Shown: positions 28,117 to 36,291 of the stretch, in pieces | Position numbering within the stretch: position 1 is the stretch's first letter | Layout: each line of letters starts with the position of its first letter | Assembly (NCBI GenBank): GCA_945862215.1 | Contig: CAMAXY010000025.1 | Location: 1-38,218, forward strand | DNA length: 38,218 nt | Source: Singulisphaera sp. GP187 | GTDB lineage: Bacteria > Planctomycetota > Phycisphaerae > Phycisphaerales > SM1A02 | Direction of reading: 5' to 3' | Made by a program: the position numbers and the translations under genes | The notes under the pieces: model-generated | Databases searched by the model: none | Seen by the model: the letters and a program-made list of their open reading frames with translations, nothing else | Told to the model about the DNA's origin: nothing

Positions 28117-28815
28117 TTAGACAGCAACTTGGACGCCGGGACTCATCGTGGCACTGACGACGCACTTGCGGATGTACAAGCCTTTGGAAGATGCTGGCTT
28201 CGCCTTCACGATCACCGCAAGGAAGTGTTCGAGATTTGTGACCAAATCTTCGTCATTGAAAGAAAGTTTTCCAATGATGCAGTGGACGTTTCCGCCATCA
28301 TCATTTCGGTATTCAACTTTTCCTGCAACATATTCGCGCACAGCGGTCGCAACATCAGGCGTGACCGTTCCGGCCTTTGGAGATGGCATCAGTCCCTTTG
28401 GACCGAGCACTTTTCCAAGACGGCTGACGATACGCATCATGTCGGGACTGGCGACGGCCACATCAAAATCCATCCAGCCGCCTTCGATCTTGGCGACAAG
28501 ATCTTCTGCGCCGACTTCAACAGCTCCAGCGGCTTTCGCTGCAGCAGCCTTGTCGCTATTGCAGAAGCACACGACACGTGAAGTCTTTCCCACGCCCTTG
28601 GGGAAAGAAATCGCGCCTCGAAGTGCTTGATCTGCAACCTTTGGATCGATGCCTAAATGCACGACGATATTGATCGTTTGATCAAACTTCGTCGCCTTGT
28701 ACTTGCGCAGCGACTTGATCGCGTCAGCAGGTGTTTGAATTGTGGTGACGAGAGAACCTTGGTTGGTTCGCACGCGCTTGCTATGACCGATGACTTTTGC
28801 TTCTTTGGTTGCCAT
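28117..28815 (-). CDS. rplA: Ribosomal protein uL1
   Basis: Forms the mobile L1 stalk near the E site. Its 232 residues match the family length. Conserved stretches include NIVVHLGIDPKVADQALRG, LPxGxGK-like SFPKGVGKTSRVVCF, SPDMMRIVSRLGKVLGPKGLMPSPKAGTV in parts, and the C-terminal SSKGLYIRKCVVSATMSPGV. In other bacteria L1 represses its own operon by binding the leader or the rplK start, and the structured rplK leader here would suit that. Four bases separate it from rplK. Confidence 0.96.
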   Translation of the reverse strand: MATKEAKVIGHSKRVRTNQGSLVTTIQTPADAIKSLRKYKATKFDQTINIVVHLGIDPKVADQALRGAISFPKGVGKTSRVVCFCNSDKAAAAKAAGAVEVGAEDLVAKIEGGWMDFDVAVASPDMMRIVSRLGKVLGPKGLMPSPKAGTVTPDVATAVREYVAGKVEYRNDDGGNVHCIIGKLSFNDEDLVTNLEHFLAVIVKAKPASSKGLYIRKCVVSATMSPGVQVAV

Positions 28816-28819
28816 GGAA

Positions 28820-29245
28820 TTATGCCTCCACCGTGACGCCCATTGAGCGTGCGGTTCCTGCGATGACTCGCATTGCTGCTTCGATACTGCCAGCGTTCAG
28901 GTCCTTCATTTTTTCTTCAGCGATTTTCTTCAACTGTGCTTGAGTGATCTTGCCGACTTTGTCGGTGTTGGGTTTTCCAGAACCCTTTTCGATCTTCAGC
29001 GCAGTTGCAATCAGAACAGATGATGGCGAGCTCTTGATCTCGAGATCAAAGCTTCGATCTGCATACACCGTGACGATGCAACCGACAACACGACCGTTCA
29101 GTTCACGAGTTGCTTCGTTGAATTTTGTAATGAACTGTCCTGGATTGACGCCATTTGCGCCCAGAACTGGTCCGAGTGGTGGTGCGGGAGTTGCCTTACC
29201 ACCGGGGGCAAGGATCTTGAATTGCTTTTGAATTTTCTTGGCCAT
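28820..29245 (-). CDS. rplK: Ribosomal protein uL11
   Basis: Binds the GTPase-associated centre of 23S rRNA. The 141-aa protein is of standard length: IQKQFKILAPGGKATPAPP, the PPLGP motif (23-27), GANGVNPGQFITKFN, and the C-terminal rRNA-binding IAGTARSMGV. A good GGAGG ribosome site precedes the ATG. It is the first gene of the ribosomal block. The usual upstream nusG and secE are missing, and the next gene, tyrS, points the other way. Confidence 0.97.
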   Translation of the reverse strand: MAKKIQKQFKILAPGGKATPAPPLGPVLGANGVNPGQFITKFNEATRELNGRVVGCIVTVYADRSFDLEIKSSPSSVLIATALKIEKGSGKPNTDKVGKITQAQLKKIAEEKMKDLNAGSIEAAMRVIAGTARSMGVTVEA

Positions 29246-29269
29246 ATTTTTGAACCTCCCACCTGAATT

Positions 29270-29309
29270 GCCCCGACAAGGGGCGATGCCGACTCAGCCA
29301 AGATTCGGC
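29270..29309 (-). promoter_or_regulatory. Hairpins in the rplK leader
   Basis: Two inverted repeats lie just upstream of the rplK ribosome site: gcccc-gacaa-ggggc (29270-29284) and gccga...tcggc (29288-29309). They would form in the 5' leader of the rplK-rplA-rplJ-rplL transcript. A feedback site for L1 is a plausible role, since such control at rplK is known elsewhere, but I did not match them to the L1 target consensus. Confidence 0.45.
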
Positions 29310-29410
29310 GTATTCAAGTAGTTCGTACGGTCTGAGATTTAAGAGTCAAGAAGTTTAGCAACTCTGGGCAATTCTGCAAGTGGTTTGACGCAAAAAATCC
29401 AAATGTCAGA

Positions 29411-29451
29411 GGAGAGGTCTCCGTGCGACCCTATCTATATATGATTCAGAG
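29411..29451 (+). promoter_or_regulatory. tyrS upstream region: palindrome and -10-like box abutting the start codon
   Basis: A compact palindrome ggaga-gg-tctcc (29411-29422) is followed by an AT-rich stretch containing TATGAT (29440-29445), six bases before the tyrS ATG. If TATGAT is the -10 box, transcription would start at or beside the ATG and the mRNA would be leaderless. No matching -35 box is seen 17 bases upstream. The alternative is an upstream promoter using TTGACG at 29385-29390 with a poor -10. No ribosome site of normal strength precedes the ATG. Confidence 0.35.
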
Positions 29452-30744
29452 ATGAGTTCTCATGCGCCAACTGATTTCATCGCGGATCTGAAGTGGCGGG
29501 GTTTATTGCATCAAACCACATCAGACTTGCTTGGTGGACACTTGTTGACCTCTGGTCGATTGGCATATTGCGGATTTGACCCCACAAGTGACAGTTTGAC
29601 CGTGGGGAATCTGCTTCCAATCATGATGTTGGCAAGGTGGCAACAGGCAGGGCATCGTCCACTCGTTTTAATGGGTGGCGCAACTGGGCTCATTGGCGAT
29701 CCAAGTGGAAAGTCTGCTGAGCGTCAGGTCATAAGCGCTGAAAAAGTTCGCCACCATATCGCCCGACAGCGGCCAATCTTTGCGCGCGTGCTGGACTTCA
29801 CAGGGTCGAATGCCGCAAGCGTTGTGGATAACGCAGAATGGCTGATGAAAATTGGGTACATCGAAATGTTGCGCGATGTCGGAAAGTTTTTCTCCGTGAA
29901 TCAAATGGTCGCACGTGATTCAGTCGCAACTCGATTGACAGAACGCGAGCAAGGGATTTCATACACCGAATTCAGTTACATGATTTTGCAGGCGTATGAC
30001 TTTTTACACTTGTATCAAACTGCAGGATGTACCGTGCAAATTGGTGGTGCGGATCAGTGGGGAAATATTTGTTCTGGTATTGATTTGATTCGGCGCATCT
30101 CGAGCGGTGACGCGTATGGAATTACGAATCAGTTGGTCACCAAGTCTGACGGAACAAAAATTGGTAAGTCAGAATCTGGAGCGATCTATTTGAATGCCGA
30201 CAGAACGAGTCCATATCGATTTCATCAGTTCTGGATGAACGCCGCCGATGACGATGCGCTCAAATTTCTGAAGTGGTTCACGTTCTTGTCGCATGAGAAA
30301 ATCGAGTCGATTTCTCTGACGCACAAGAGCGATCCTGCGGCAAGGCTTGCCCAGAAAACTGTGGCGGATGAACTGACGACAATGGTGCATGGAGAAACCG
30401 AAACGCAAAGAGCTGGCCTTTGCGCAAAGGCCTTGTTTGGAGGGGATATTCGGACGCTTGATGAGCAATCAGCAATCGACGTGGCGGCGGATCTTCCTGG
30501 TCCTCGATTGACCCGAGATGCACTTGTGGAAAGTGGAAAACTCGTGGTCGACCTGCTTGTGGAATCTGGTCTCGCTTCGAGCAAGCGAGAAGCAAGAGAA
30601 TTTCTTGAAACTGGAGCGGTCCAAGTCAATGGAGAGCGGGTGACATTGGAAAGTCGAGTTGCCGCAGATTCGCTTCTGCATGGATCGTTCGCCTTCATTC
30701 GGCGTGGGAAGCGAAATTGGGCAGTCGCTGAATTCGCAAAGTGA
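29452..30744 (+). CDS. tyrS: Tyrosyl-tRNA synthetase
   Basis: Charges tRNA-Tyr. This 430-aa class I enzyme of the common bacterial type shows GFDPTSDSLTVGNL (41-54, the HIGH-like site reads TVGN), the tyrosine-binding YTEFSYMILQAYDF (171-184), QIGGADQWGNI (196-206), and KIGKS (236-240) in place of KMSKS. A C-terminal S4 RNA-binding domain covers about 360-430 (SSKREAREFLETGAVQVNGE). All parts are complete. It diverges from the ribosomal block and is followed after 21 bases by a 176-aa gene, so it probably leads a four-gene unit. No T-box leader is visible. Confidence 0.96.
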   Translation: MSSHAPTDFIADLKWRGLLHQTTSDLLGGHLLTSGRLAYCGFDPTSDSLTVGNLLPIMMLARWQQAGHRPLVLMGGATGLIGDPSGKSAERQVISAEKVRHHIARQRPIFARVLDFTGSNAASVVDNAEWLMKIGYIEMLRDVGKFFSVNQMVARDSVATRLTEREQGISYTEFSYMILQAYDFLHLYQTAGCTVQIGGADQWGNICSGIDLIRRISSGDAYGITNQLVTKSDGTKIGKSESGAIYLNADRTSPYRFHQFWMNAADDDALKFLKWFTFLSHEKIESISLTHKSDPAARLAQKTVADELTTMVHGETETQRAGLCAKALFGGDIRTLDEQSAIDVAADLPGPRLTRDALVESGKLVVDLLVESGLASSKREAREFLETGAVQVNGERVTLESRVAADSLLHGSFAFIRRGKRNWAVAEFAK

Positions 30745-30765
30745 TTTGTGGATAGCATCGTCTGA

Positions 30766-31296
30766 ATGGCTGCAACCGCAGGAACATACGAACTCGGACG
30801 TTTTTCTGGTGAGTGCGCAAAATCGCATGCTCCCATTCTTGCACACCAAGAATTTGTCGCATCTCTTGTCGACGCACTCGATGAAGAGGGTCGTCCAATT
30901 CTGAAGCGTTTGGATTTCGCAGCGGCTGCTTGGGACGACGGCACGCGGCCCGATGGATTAGTTTGTTTCTGGAGATCAAGCGCGCCTGAACCTGGAGAGA
31001 AGCGCCAGATGTTCGTCGATGACGAGACATTGCTCGAGATGGTGCAGCGCATGGAAGAAGAGACGGATTCGCGGCGTCGCGCCTTCCGATGGATTCTTGC
31101 GCTTGTTCTGCTGCGAAGAAAGATGCTGAAGTTGGATGGCATTGTGCATGAGGGCGAAACTGAATATTGGGCATTTCGACCGCGGGGGTCAGATCCGACA
31201 TCGACGCCTATTCGCATCCCAAATCCTGGCATTCGCGAAGAAGAAATGCGTGAACTCGCCGATCAATTGGGCGACATTATTCGCGCGGACGCATGA
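30766..31296 (+). CDS. Conserved planctomycete-type hypothetical protein
   Basis: The 176-aa product has no signal peptide or membrane helix. It begins with a short segment containing C17 in SGECAKSHAPI, then a hydrophilic beta-rich part (KRLDFAAAAW, GLVCFWRSSAPEPGEKRQMF), and a conserved-looking core AFRWILALVLLRRKMLKL. That core, the W-R/K-S...P segment and the acidic MEEE stretch match a protein family I know only as hypothetical from planctomycete genomes, usually next to a lipoprotein gene, as here. In that family the N-terminus often has paired cysteines; only one is left in this copy. Its stop overlaps the next start (ATGA), so the two are translationally coupled. Confidence 0.8.
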   Translation: MAATAGTYELGRFSGECAKSHAPILAHQEFVASLVDALDEEGRPILKRLDFAAAAWDDGTRPDGLVCFWRSSAPEPGEKRQMFVDDETLLEMVQRMEEETDSRRRAFRWILALVLLRRKMLKLDGIVHEGETEYWAFRPRGSDPTSTPIRIPNPGIREEEMRELADQLGDIIRADA

Positions 31297-32219
31297 TTTG
31301 TTCGCGTGTGTTTTCGCCCAACTTGTTGGCAATCGGTTGCCTGCTCTGCGCAATTGGGTGTCATCCTCAGGCAGTTCTTGTTCCCAGACCAGAAGGCATT
31401 TCGCCCACAGCGGCTGATTTTGTTGCGGCTCAGCAGCAGCGACTTCTTGCAGTTCCTTCGCTCGCGCTGAGAGGCCATGCAGAATTGCGTTGGAACGATA
31501 CAACGGGAGGTCACTTTGATGATGGTGATTTTGATCTGATCCTTCGACCTCCAACAGAATTGAGCATGCGTGTCAGCAAATTGGGTGAAAAGTTTTTATG
31601 GGTCGGCGGCGGCGGCGGTCAATCTTGGATTGTCTTGCCACGCGAAAATCCTTCGCGTGCAATTCTGCGCGATTGGCCAAGCGCGCCATCAGTTGGCGGT
31701 GTTCGAAAGGGAGTGTCCGTTGTTGGAATTGGCGGGCTTGGCGGATTGGGCGAACTGATGGAACCTGCACGATTGATTGAAGCACTCGGACTTGCGTCCA
31801 CAAGTGCGAGCGAAATCTCAAGTGTGACGTGGAGTGAAGCGCGTGGAGCATGGGCTTTCACGCTGCCGAATCGTCGTCTCTATGCACGTGGAGAAAGCCT
31901 TCTTCCAGTCGGATGTGATTGGATGGACGCCACTTCACAAGTGATCGCAACATGCACGCTGGATGGATTTGACTGGATGCGTGGCGATCGTCCAGGTGGA
32001 TCGCCTGCAAGTTCTGTGCAGGCATTGGTGTCAACCCGACTGCAGTTTTCGGTTTGGGCTGCAGGACGCCACAAACAAGATGGTTCGGCAGATGGAGAAC
32101 TATCCCTTTCTGCCGAAGTTCCAACTTTCGGCGGGGATAAGATCAAAACTCAGCTCTTCAACTGGGAAGATGTGAAGGCTGCGCTGCGACCCGAAGTAAT
32201 CGAAGGACCTAAACCATGA
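31293..32219 (+). CDS. Lipoprotein, LolA/LolB-like
   Basis: The 308-aa protein carries an N-terminal signal with two possible lipobox cysteines (LAIGC at Cys16 and CAIGC at Cys23), so it is probably membrane-anchored. The body resembles the LolA/LolB/DUF4292-type half-barrel: a segment such as LALRGHAELRWND, then LILRPPTELSMRVSKLGEKFLWVGGG, the order expected for a hydrophobic-cavity protein. Two glycine-rich stretches (VGGGGGQ and GIGGLGGLGELM) are unusual. A role in moving lipids or lipoproteins to the outer membrane is inference from fold-like similarity. It overlaps both neighbours by the ATGA pattern, so the three genes form a tight unit. Confidence 0.7.
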   Translation: MICSRVFSPNLLAIGCLLCAIGCHPQAVLVPRPEGISPTAADFVAAQQQRLLAVPSLALRGHAELRWNDTTGGHFDDGDFDLILRPPTELSMRVSKLGEKFLWVGGGGGQSWIVLPRENPSRAILRDWPSAPSVGGVRKGVSVVGIGGLGGLGELMEPARLIEALGLASTSASEISSVTWSEARGAWAFTLPNRRLYARGESLLPVGCDWMDATSQVIATCTLDGFDWMRGDRPGGSPASSVQALVSTRLQFSVWAAGRHKQDGSADGELSLSAEVPTFGGDKIKTQLFNWEDVKAALRPEVIEGPKP

Positions 32220-33676
32220 ATGTACGTCTTTGTTTCATCATCATTTGCACTCTGTTTTGCTCGACTTCCTTTGCGGCAGATTCTGCGCCCACATTAGTGG
32301 TCGCAAGTTCTCGCTCGCATCTTTGGATCGCAGTTCCAACGGATTCTGGATGTCGTATTGTTCATCATGCGTTGGAAATGGACGGGCCATATTTGCGCGA
32401 GGTCGCAACGCTTCCAACACTTCCCATTGCCCTCGCTGCACGCGAGAATCAGTTGGCAATCATTATGCCTCCGTCGGGGATACCGCTGACGAGTCCGGTC
32501 TATTCGCTGACGACGAATCGCAATCCGGCAACTGGGGCTTTCTATTACCAGCCTTATGGTCGATTCGATGTTCTTCCGAGCATTGATTCTGCTTCGAAAA
32601 TCAGCAACGCCGTGCTGGACATGAACGCAGTTCTTGCGCTGATTCCTGGAGAAAAGCAGGAGTTGATTCGCGCAGGATCGATGTCGTGGTCGAATGTTCC
32701 ACTTCCACAAAGTGCCAATATGCATTCAACACTTGCGCCTTGGTCCGGTCTTGGCGGATCGATGGAGTGGGCGATTCTGTGTGTTGATGGTGACGATCTT
32801 GTCACTTGGACATCATCGACTGATTCAGTTGGAGGTTGGTCGCAAGCACGCTGGCCTGCTGCAGGAGTTGGTTTTGAAATGGTGATTGGTGGCACAAATC
32901 GCCCAGCAATATTGACTATGGAAGCTGCCGGAACATTCGCAATTGTGTATCCGACGAGCAGTGGCCTTCGGACATTGGGTTCGATCTCTGTGCCGACGCA
33001 GCCATGGTCAATCGTGGGACTTGGGAATACTTTTCAGATCGTCTCCACAGACAAAGAGGGCGCAGTTCATCTCACATCGATTGATTCAATCAGTGGATTG
33101 GCGAGCGCAGATGAAGTGCTCTCTGCGCAACCAACAACAACCGGCGATTGGATTCATCTTCCATTCATCGGAGCACTGACGATTGGAATGTTGCTTGCGG
33201 GATTTATCGTTCGTCCACCTCTCGAGCCTCCGCATCAAATGTCAGGTGGATGGATCGCTCTTCCAATGTTTCGACGCATCGCAGCGCTTGCAATTGACTT
33301 GATTCCAGGCGCAATCTTCGCACTGTGGATCACTGGCGCGCGGGTTGAAGAATTGATGTCGATGCCTTCATGGACTCCAGATTTAGCGCTTGCTGCACCC
33401 GCGTCAATTATGCTGGGATTTACAGGTATTTGGTGCGGAATCTTCGAAGTTGTGCTTCGCGCAACACCAGGGAAATTCATTTTCGGCGGCAGAATTGTGC
33501 GCGCACCAGATGGCGGAACAGATATGCGTGCAGGAGTGGGGCGATCACTCTTGCGCGCTCTGTTGAAAACCGTTGTTCTCTTTGCGCCAGCGCTTGGATT
33601 TCTTGCCTTTGTTCATCCACTGCAACAAGGATTGCCAGAAACACTCTCAAAGACTGTCGTGGCAAGACGCGACTAA
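32216..33676 (+). CDS. RDD-family membrane protein with an extracytoplasmic N-terminal domain
   Basis: The 486-aa protein starts with a signal peptide (MNVRLCFIIICTLFCSTSFAA). About 300 residues of beta-rich sequence follow, with repeated VV.SS..HLW / GDDLVTW-like segments that could form a beta-propeller. A membrane helix (about 320-340, IGALTIGMLLAGFIV) precedes a C-terminal RDD domain at about 360-480: MFRRIAALAIDLIPGAIFAL (the conserved R and D of the first helix), a second helix GIWCGIFEVVLRATPGKFIFG and the final GRSLLRALLKTVVLF. RDD proteins are polytopic and poorly understood. Its start overlaps the lipoprotein stop. It converges with zwf with 35 bases between and no visible terminator. 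Confidence 0.8.
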   Translation: MNVRLCFIIICTLFCSTSFAADSAPTLVVASSRSHLWIAVPTDSGCRIVHHALEMDGPYLREVATLPTLPIALAARENQLAIIMPPSGIPLTSPVYSLTTNRNPATGAFYYQPYGRFDVLPSIDSASKISNAVLDMNAVLALIPGEKQELIRAGSMSWSNVPLPQSANMHSTLAPWSGLGGSMEWAILCVDGDDLVTWTSSTDSVGGWSQARWPAAGVGFEMVIGGTNRPAILTMEAAGTFAIVYPTSSGLRTLGSISVPTQPWSIVGLGNTFQIVSTDKEGAVHLTSIDSISGLASADEVLSAQPTTTGDWIHLPFIGALTIGMLLAGFIVRPPLEPPHQMSGGWIALPMFRRIAALAIDLIPGAIFALWITGARVEELMSMPSWTPDLALAAPASIMLGFTGIWCGIFEVVLRATPGKFIFGGRIVRAPDGGTDMRAGVGRSLLRALLKTVVLFAPALGFLAFVHPLQQGLPETLSKTVVARRD

Positions 33677-33711
33677 TGTGATCGCTGTTTCATTTTCGCA
33701 GGCAGCTCTGA

Positions 33712-35100
33712 TCAAGTCTTTGTGATTTGCGGCGAATGCCATCCACCTGGAGGAAGCAGCCAATCGTTGCCGATTTCTGGTCCCCATGTTCCGCATGCAT
33801 ATTCGTGTGCAGGAACAACCGCATCAAGAACTGGATCCATAACGCGCCAACATTCGTCAACGCTGTCTTCGCGTGCAAAGAGTGTTCCATCGCCGCGCAA
33901 CGCATCGCCAAGGAGACGCTCATATGGAGTCATCTCGTCGGATTGCTGATCGATTGCGAGAAGTTCAAGTTGCTCGCCGATCATGCGCTCGCCATCAACT
34001 TTGACTTCTGCGTTCAGTCCGATTTCAATTCTTGGAGTGATCTGAAATCGCATGAAATTGCGGCTTGGAGGCAGGGGTTCGCTGAAGACAACCTGCGGCG
34101 GCCGATGGAATTCGACGCGAACTTCAGTGGCGCTCACGGGCATATTCTTTCCAGCTCGAATATAAATTGGAACGCCTGACCAACGCCAATTATCGATTTG
34201 CAAACGAACTGCTGCGTATGTTTCTGTCGTTGACTTAGGAGACACGCCAGGTTCTTTCAGAAATCCGCTGAATTGACCACGCACAATGTCAGTTGGGGTC
34301 AGTGTCCGAACGGATCGGAAGAGTTTGACTTGTTCGTCGCGCGTTCGTTCGGTGTTTTCCCAGTTTGGCGCTTCCATGCAGAGGAAACCGACGACTTGCA
34401 TCAAGTGATTTTGGATGACATCGCGCAGTGCGCCAGTCGCGTCATAAAAACTTCCACGACCTTCGACGCCGAATGATTCAGCCATCGTGATTTGGATTTG
34501 GCGAACATGGTGTCGATTCCAAATTGGTTCCAAAAACGCATTCGCAAATCGGAAATACAAGATGTTCTGAACGGCTTCTTTGCCGAGATAATGATCGATT
34601 CTAAAGATCGAAGTTTCATCGAATACTGCATGCAAAAGGGCATTGAGTTCGGTTGCAGTTTTTCGATTATGCCCGAATGGCTTTTCGACAACGACACGCG
34701 CACCTTTGGCACAACCCGAAGTTCCAAGATGGGAAGAAACAGGACCAAACAACGAAGGTGGAATTGCGAGATAATGCAGAGGAGACTGTGCATTGCCTAT
34801 CTCCTTGCGAACATTGGCAAATGTCGTGGGGTCCGAGTAATCCCCGTCGACATAACGCAGGAGATCGCACATTTTCTTGAACGCAACTTCGTCCACGCCG
34901 CCACCGAATTTCTCGATGCCATCACGCGCACGCACCTTCAATTGCTCGAGCGTCATTCCGCTTTTTGCTACGCCGACGATCGGGACATTCAACACGCCGC
35001 GACGAACAAGAGATTGCAGGGCAGCAAAGGTTTTCTTGTGGGCAAGATCACCAGTGGCGCCGAAAAACACCATTGCATCAGCAGGAATATGATTCGCCAT
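33712..35100 (-). CDS. zwf: Glucose-6-phosphate dehydrogenase
   Basis: Oxidises glucose-6-phosphate to 6-phosphogluconolactone with NADP or NAD, the entry to the oxidative pentose phosphate pathway. The 462-aa protein shows the nucleotide-binding GATGDLA (14-20), EKPFG (139-143), the substrate-binding RIDHYLGKE (167-175), and the catalytic His in NHLMQ (H232). The start at 35100 lies one base after the gnd stop, so zwf is translated directly behind gnd. The frame from 35157 begins inside gnd and is not used. No pgl (lactonase) gene is in the cluster. Confidence 0.95.
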   Translation of the reverse strand: MANHIPADAMVFFGATGDLAHKKTFAALQSLVRRGVLNVPIVGVAKSGMTLEQLKVRARDGIEKFGGGVDEVAFKKMCDLLRYVDGDYSDPTTFANVRKEIGNAQSPLHYLAIPPSLFGPVSSHLGTSGCAKGARVVVEKPFGHNRKTATELNALLHAVFDETSIFRIDHYLGKEAVQNILYFRFANAFLEPIWNRHHVRQIQITMAESFGVEGRGSFYDATGALRDVIQNHLMQVVGFLCMEAPNWENTERTRDEQVKLFRSVRTLTPTDIVRGQFSGFLKEPGVSPKSTTETYAAVRLQIDNWRWSGVPIYIRAGKNMPVSATEVRVEFHRPPQVVFSEPLPPSRNFMRFQITPRIEIGLNAEVKVDGERMIGEQLELLAIDQQSDEMTPYERLLGDALRGDGTLFAREDSVDECWRVMDPVLDAVVPAHEYACGTWGPEIGNDWLLPPGGWHSPQITKT

Positions 35101-35101
35101 A

Positions 35102-36139
35102 TCAGGATCCTTTTTTGTCCGCAGACGTTTCCGCAGGTTTTTCCAAGTGCCCGCCAAAGCCCATGCGCATTGCAGAGCAAACCTTGTTTGCGAAGTCGGA
35201 TTGCCCGCGGCTTTCGAATCGATCCATCAATGCTGCGCTGAGAACATGAACAGGAACGCCTTCTTCAATCGCAGCAAGAATCGTCCAGCGGCCTTCGCCA
35301 GAATCAGAGACTCGCCCAGCGAATGTGGTGAGATCCTTATCGCTTGCAAATGCCTGCGCAGTCAGATCCAAGAGCCATGATGCGATCACGCTGCCTCGGC
35401 GCCAGACTTCGGTCACTTCTGGAAGGTCGAATTGGTACATGAAATCACTTGGATCTCGCAGGGGAGTTGTTTCTGCGTCGATTTCGCGCGTGTGCATTCC
35501 TGCATCTGCGTGACGCAGGATATTCAAGCCCTCGGCATAGGCAGCCATCATTCCATATTCAATTCCGTTGTGAACCATCTTGACAAAATGGCCTGCCCCA
35601 GAAGGTCCGCAATGCAGATAGCCCTGTTCAGCAGTTCCCTTTGACTTACGTCCAGGAGTTGGAGGTGCGCTTGCTTTGCCCGGAGCAAGTGCGCTGAAAA
35701 TTGGATCCATGCGAGTGACGACTTTCACGTCGCCACCAATCATCTGTGAATAGCCGCGTTCGAGTCCCCAGACGCCGCCGGAAGTTCCGCAGTCGACATA
35801 GTGCATTTTCTTTTCAGCAAGAACCTTTGAGCGGCGAATGTCATCCTTGTAATAGGAATTTCCGCCGTCAATGATGGCATCGTCTGCTGAAAGCAGGGGG
35901 AGAAGTTCGTTGATGGACTGATCAACATAAGCCGCTGGAATCATCAGCCAAACGTGGCGTGGTCCAGTGAGTTTTTTTGTCAAATCCGCAAGGCTGGTTG
36001 CACCAACAGCACCAGCTTTGACTAGTTCTGCAATCGCTTCAGCGCTGCGATCAAAGACCACCACTTGATGTCCAGCTTTCAAGAGGCGAAGTGTCATATT
36101 CGCGCCCATACGTCCGAGTCCAATCATTCCTAATTGCAT
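35102..36139 (-). CDS. gnd: 6-phosphogluconate dehydrogenase, decarboxylating, short type
   Basis: Converts 6-phosphogluconate to ribulose-5-phosphate and CO2. At 345 residues it is the short form (YqeC/GndA-like, about 300-340), not the 470-aa form. It has the dinucleotide-binding GLGRMG (7-12), [10 protein letters not shown] (91-100), GTSGGVWG (118-125), and [19 protein letters not shown] (178-196) with the catalytic Lys187. Short-type enzymes are often NAD-linked, though cofactor use cannot be read here. A GGGAG ribosome site sits 8 bases before the ATG. A Lys/Pro/Gly-rich loop (153-170) between the two domains is longer than I would expect. It is the first gene of the gnd-zwf pair. Confidence 0.94.
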   Translation of the reverse strand: MQLGMIGLGRMGANMTLRLLKAGHQVVVFDRSAEAIAELVKAGAVGATSLADLTKKLTGPRHVWLMIPAAYVDQSINELLPLLSADDAIIDGGNSYYKDDIRRSKVLAEKKMHYVDCGTSGGVWGLERGYSQMIGGDVKVVTRMDPIFSALAPGKASAPPTPGRKSKGTAEQGYLHCGPSGAGHFVKMVHNGIEYGMMAAYAEGLNILRHADAGMHTREIDAETTPLRDPSDFMYQFDLPEVTEVWRRGSVIASWLLDLTAQAFASDKDLTTFAGRVSDSGEGRWTILAAIEEGVPVHVLSAALMDRFESRGQSDFANKVCSAMRMGFGGHLEKPAETSADKKGS

Positions 36140-36288
36140 TTTGATATCTCCCAGTGTTGATCGTGGTGAAGTGCTGATATAAAGAATGGGAAGAGTAGCG
36201 ATATTTTGGGGAGGTGTTTTTCCAAGCCTTGCTATGATCGACTACTCGACAGAATATTTTCTGACATAAAGTTTTTATGGAGTCATGA
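36140..36288. promoter_or_regulatory. Divergent promoter region of gnd and pilB
   Basis: 149 bases separate the two divergent starts. On the minus strand the gnd ribosome site GGGAG is clear, and a TTTATAT could serve as -10. On the plus strand TATGAT (36232-36237) could serve pilB. Neither has a good -35 box. No hairpin of note is seen. Confidence 0.4.
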
Positions 36289-36291
36289 TTG
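36279..36291 (+). promoter_or_regulatory. Ribosome binding site that fixes a TTG start for pilB
   Basis: GGAG at 36279-36282 lies 6 bases before TTG at 36289. An ATG at 36285 is out of frame, only two bases from GGAG, and its frame closes after 11 codons. An in-frame stop (TGA) at 36286-36288 rules out earlier starts, so TTG is the only usable start. Confidence 0.75.

Noticed and set aside
30225..31232. 335-aa open frame on the minus strand
   Set aside because: It overlaps the end of tyrS and most of the 176-aa gene on the opposite strand. The Ser/Arg-rich translation is typical of an antisense frame, and the plus-strand genes have coherent protein features and tight spacing.
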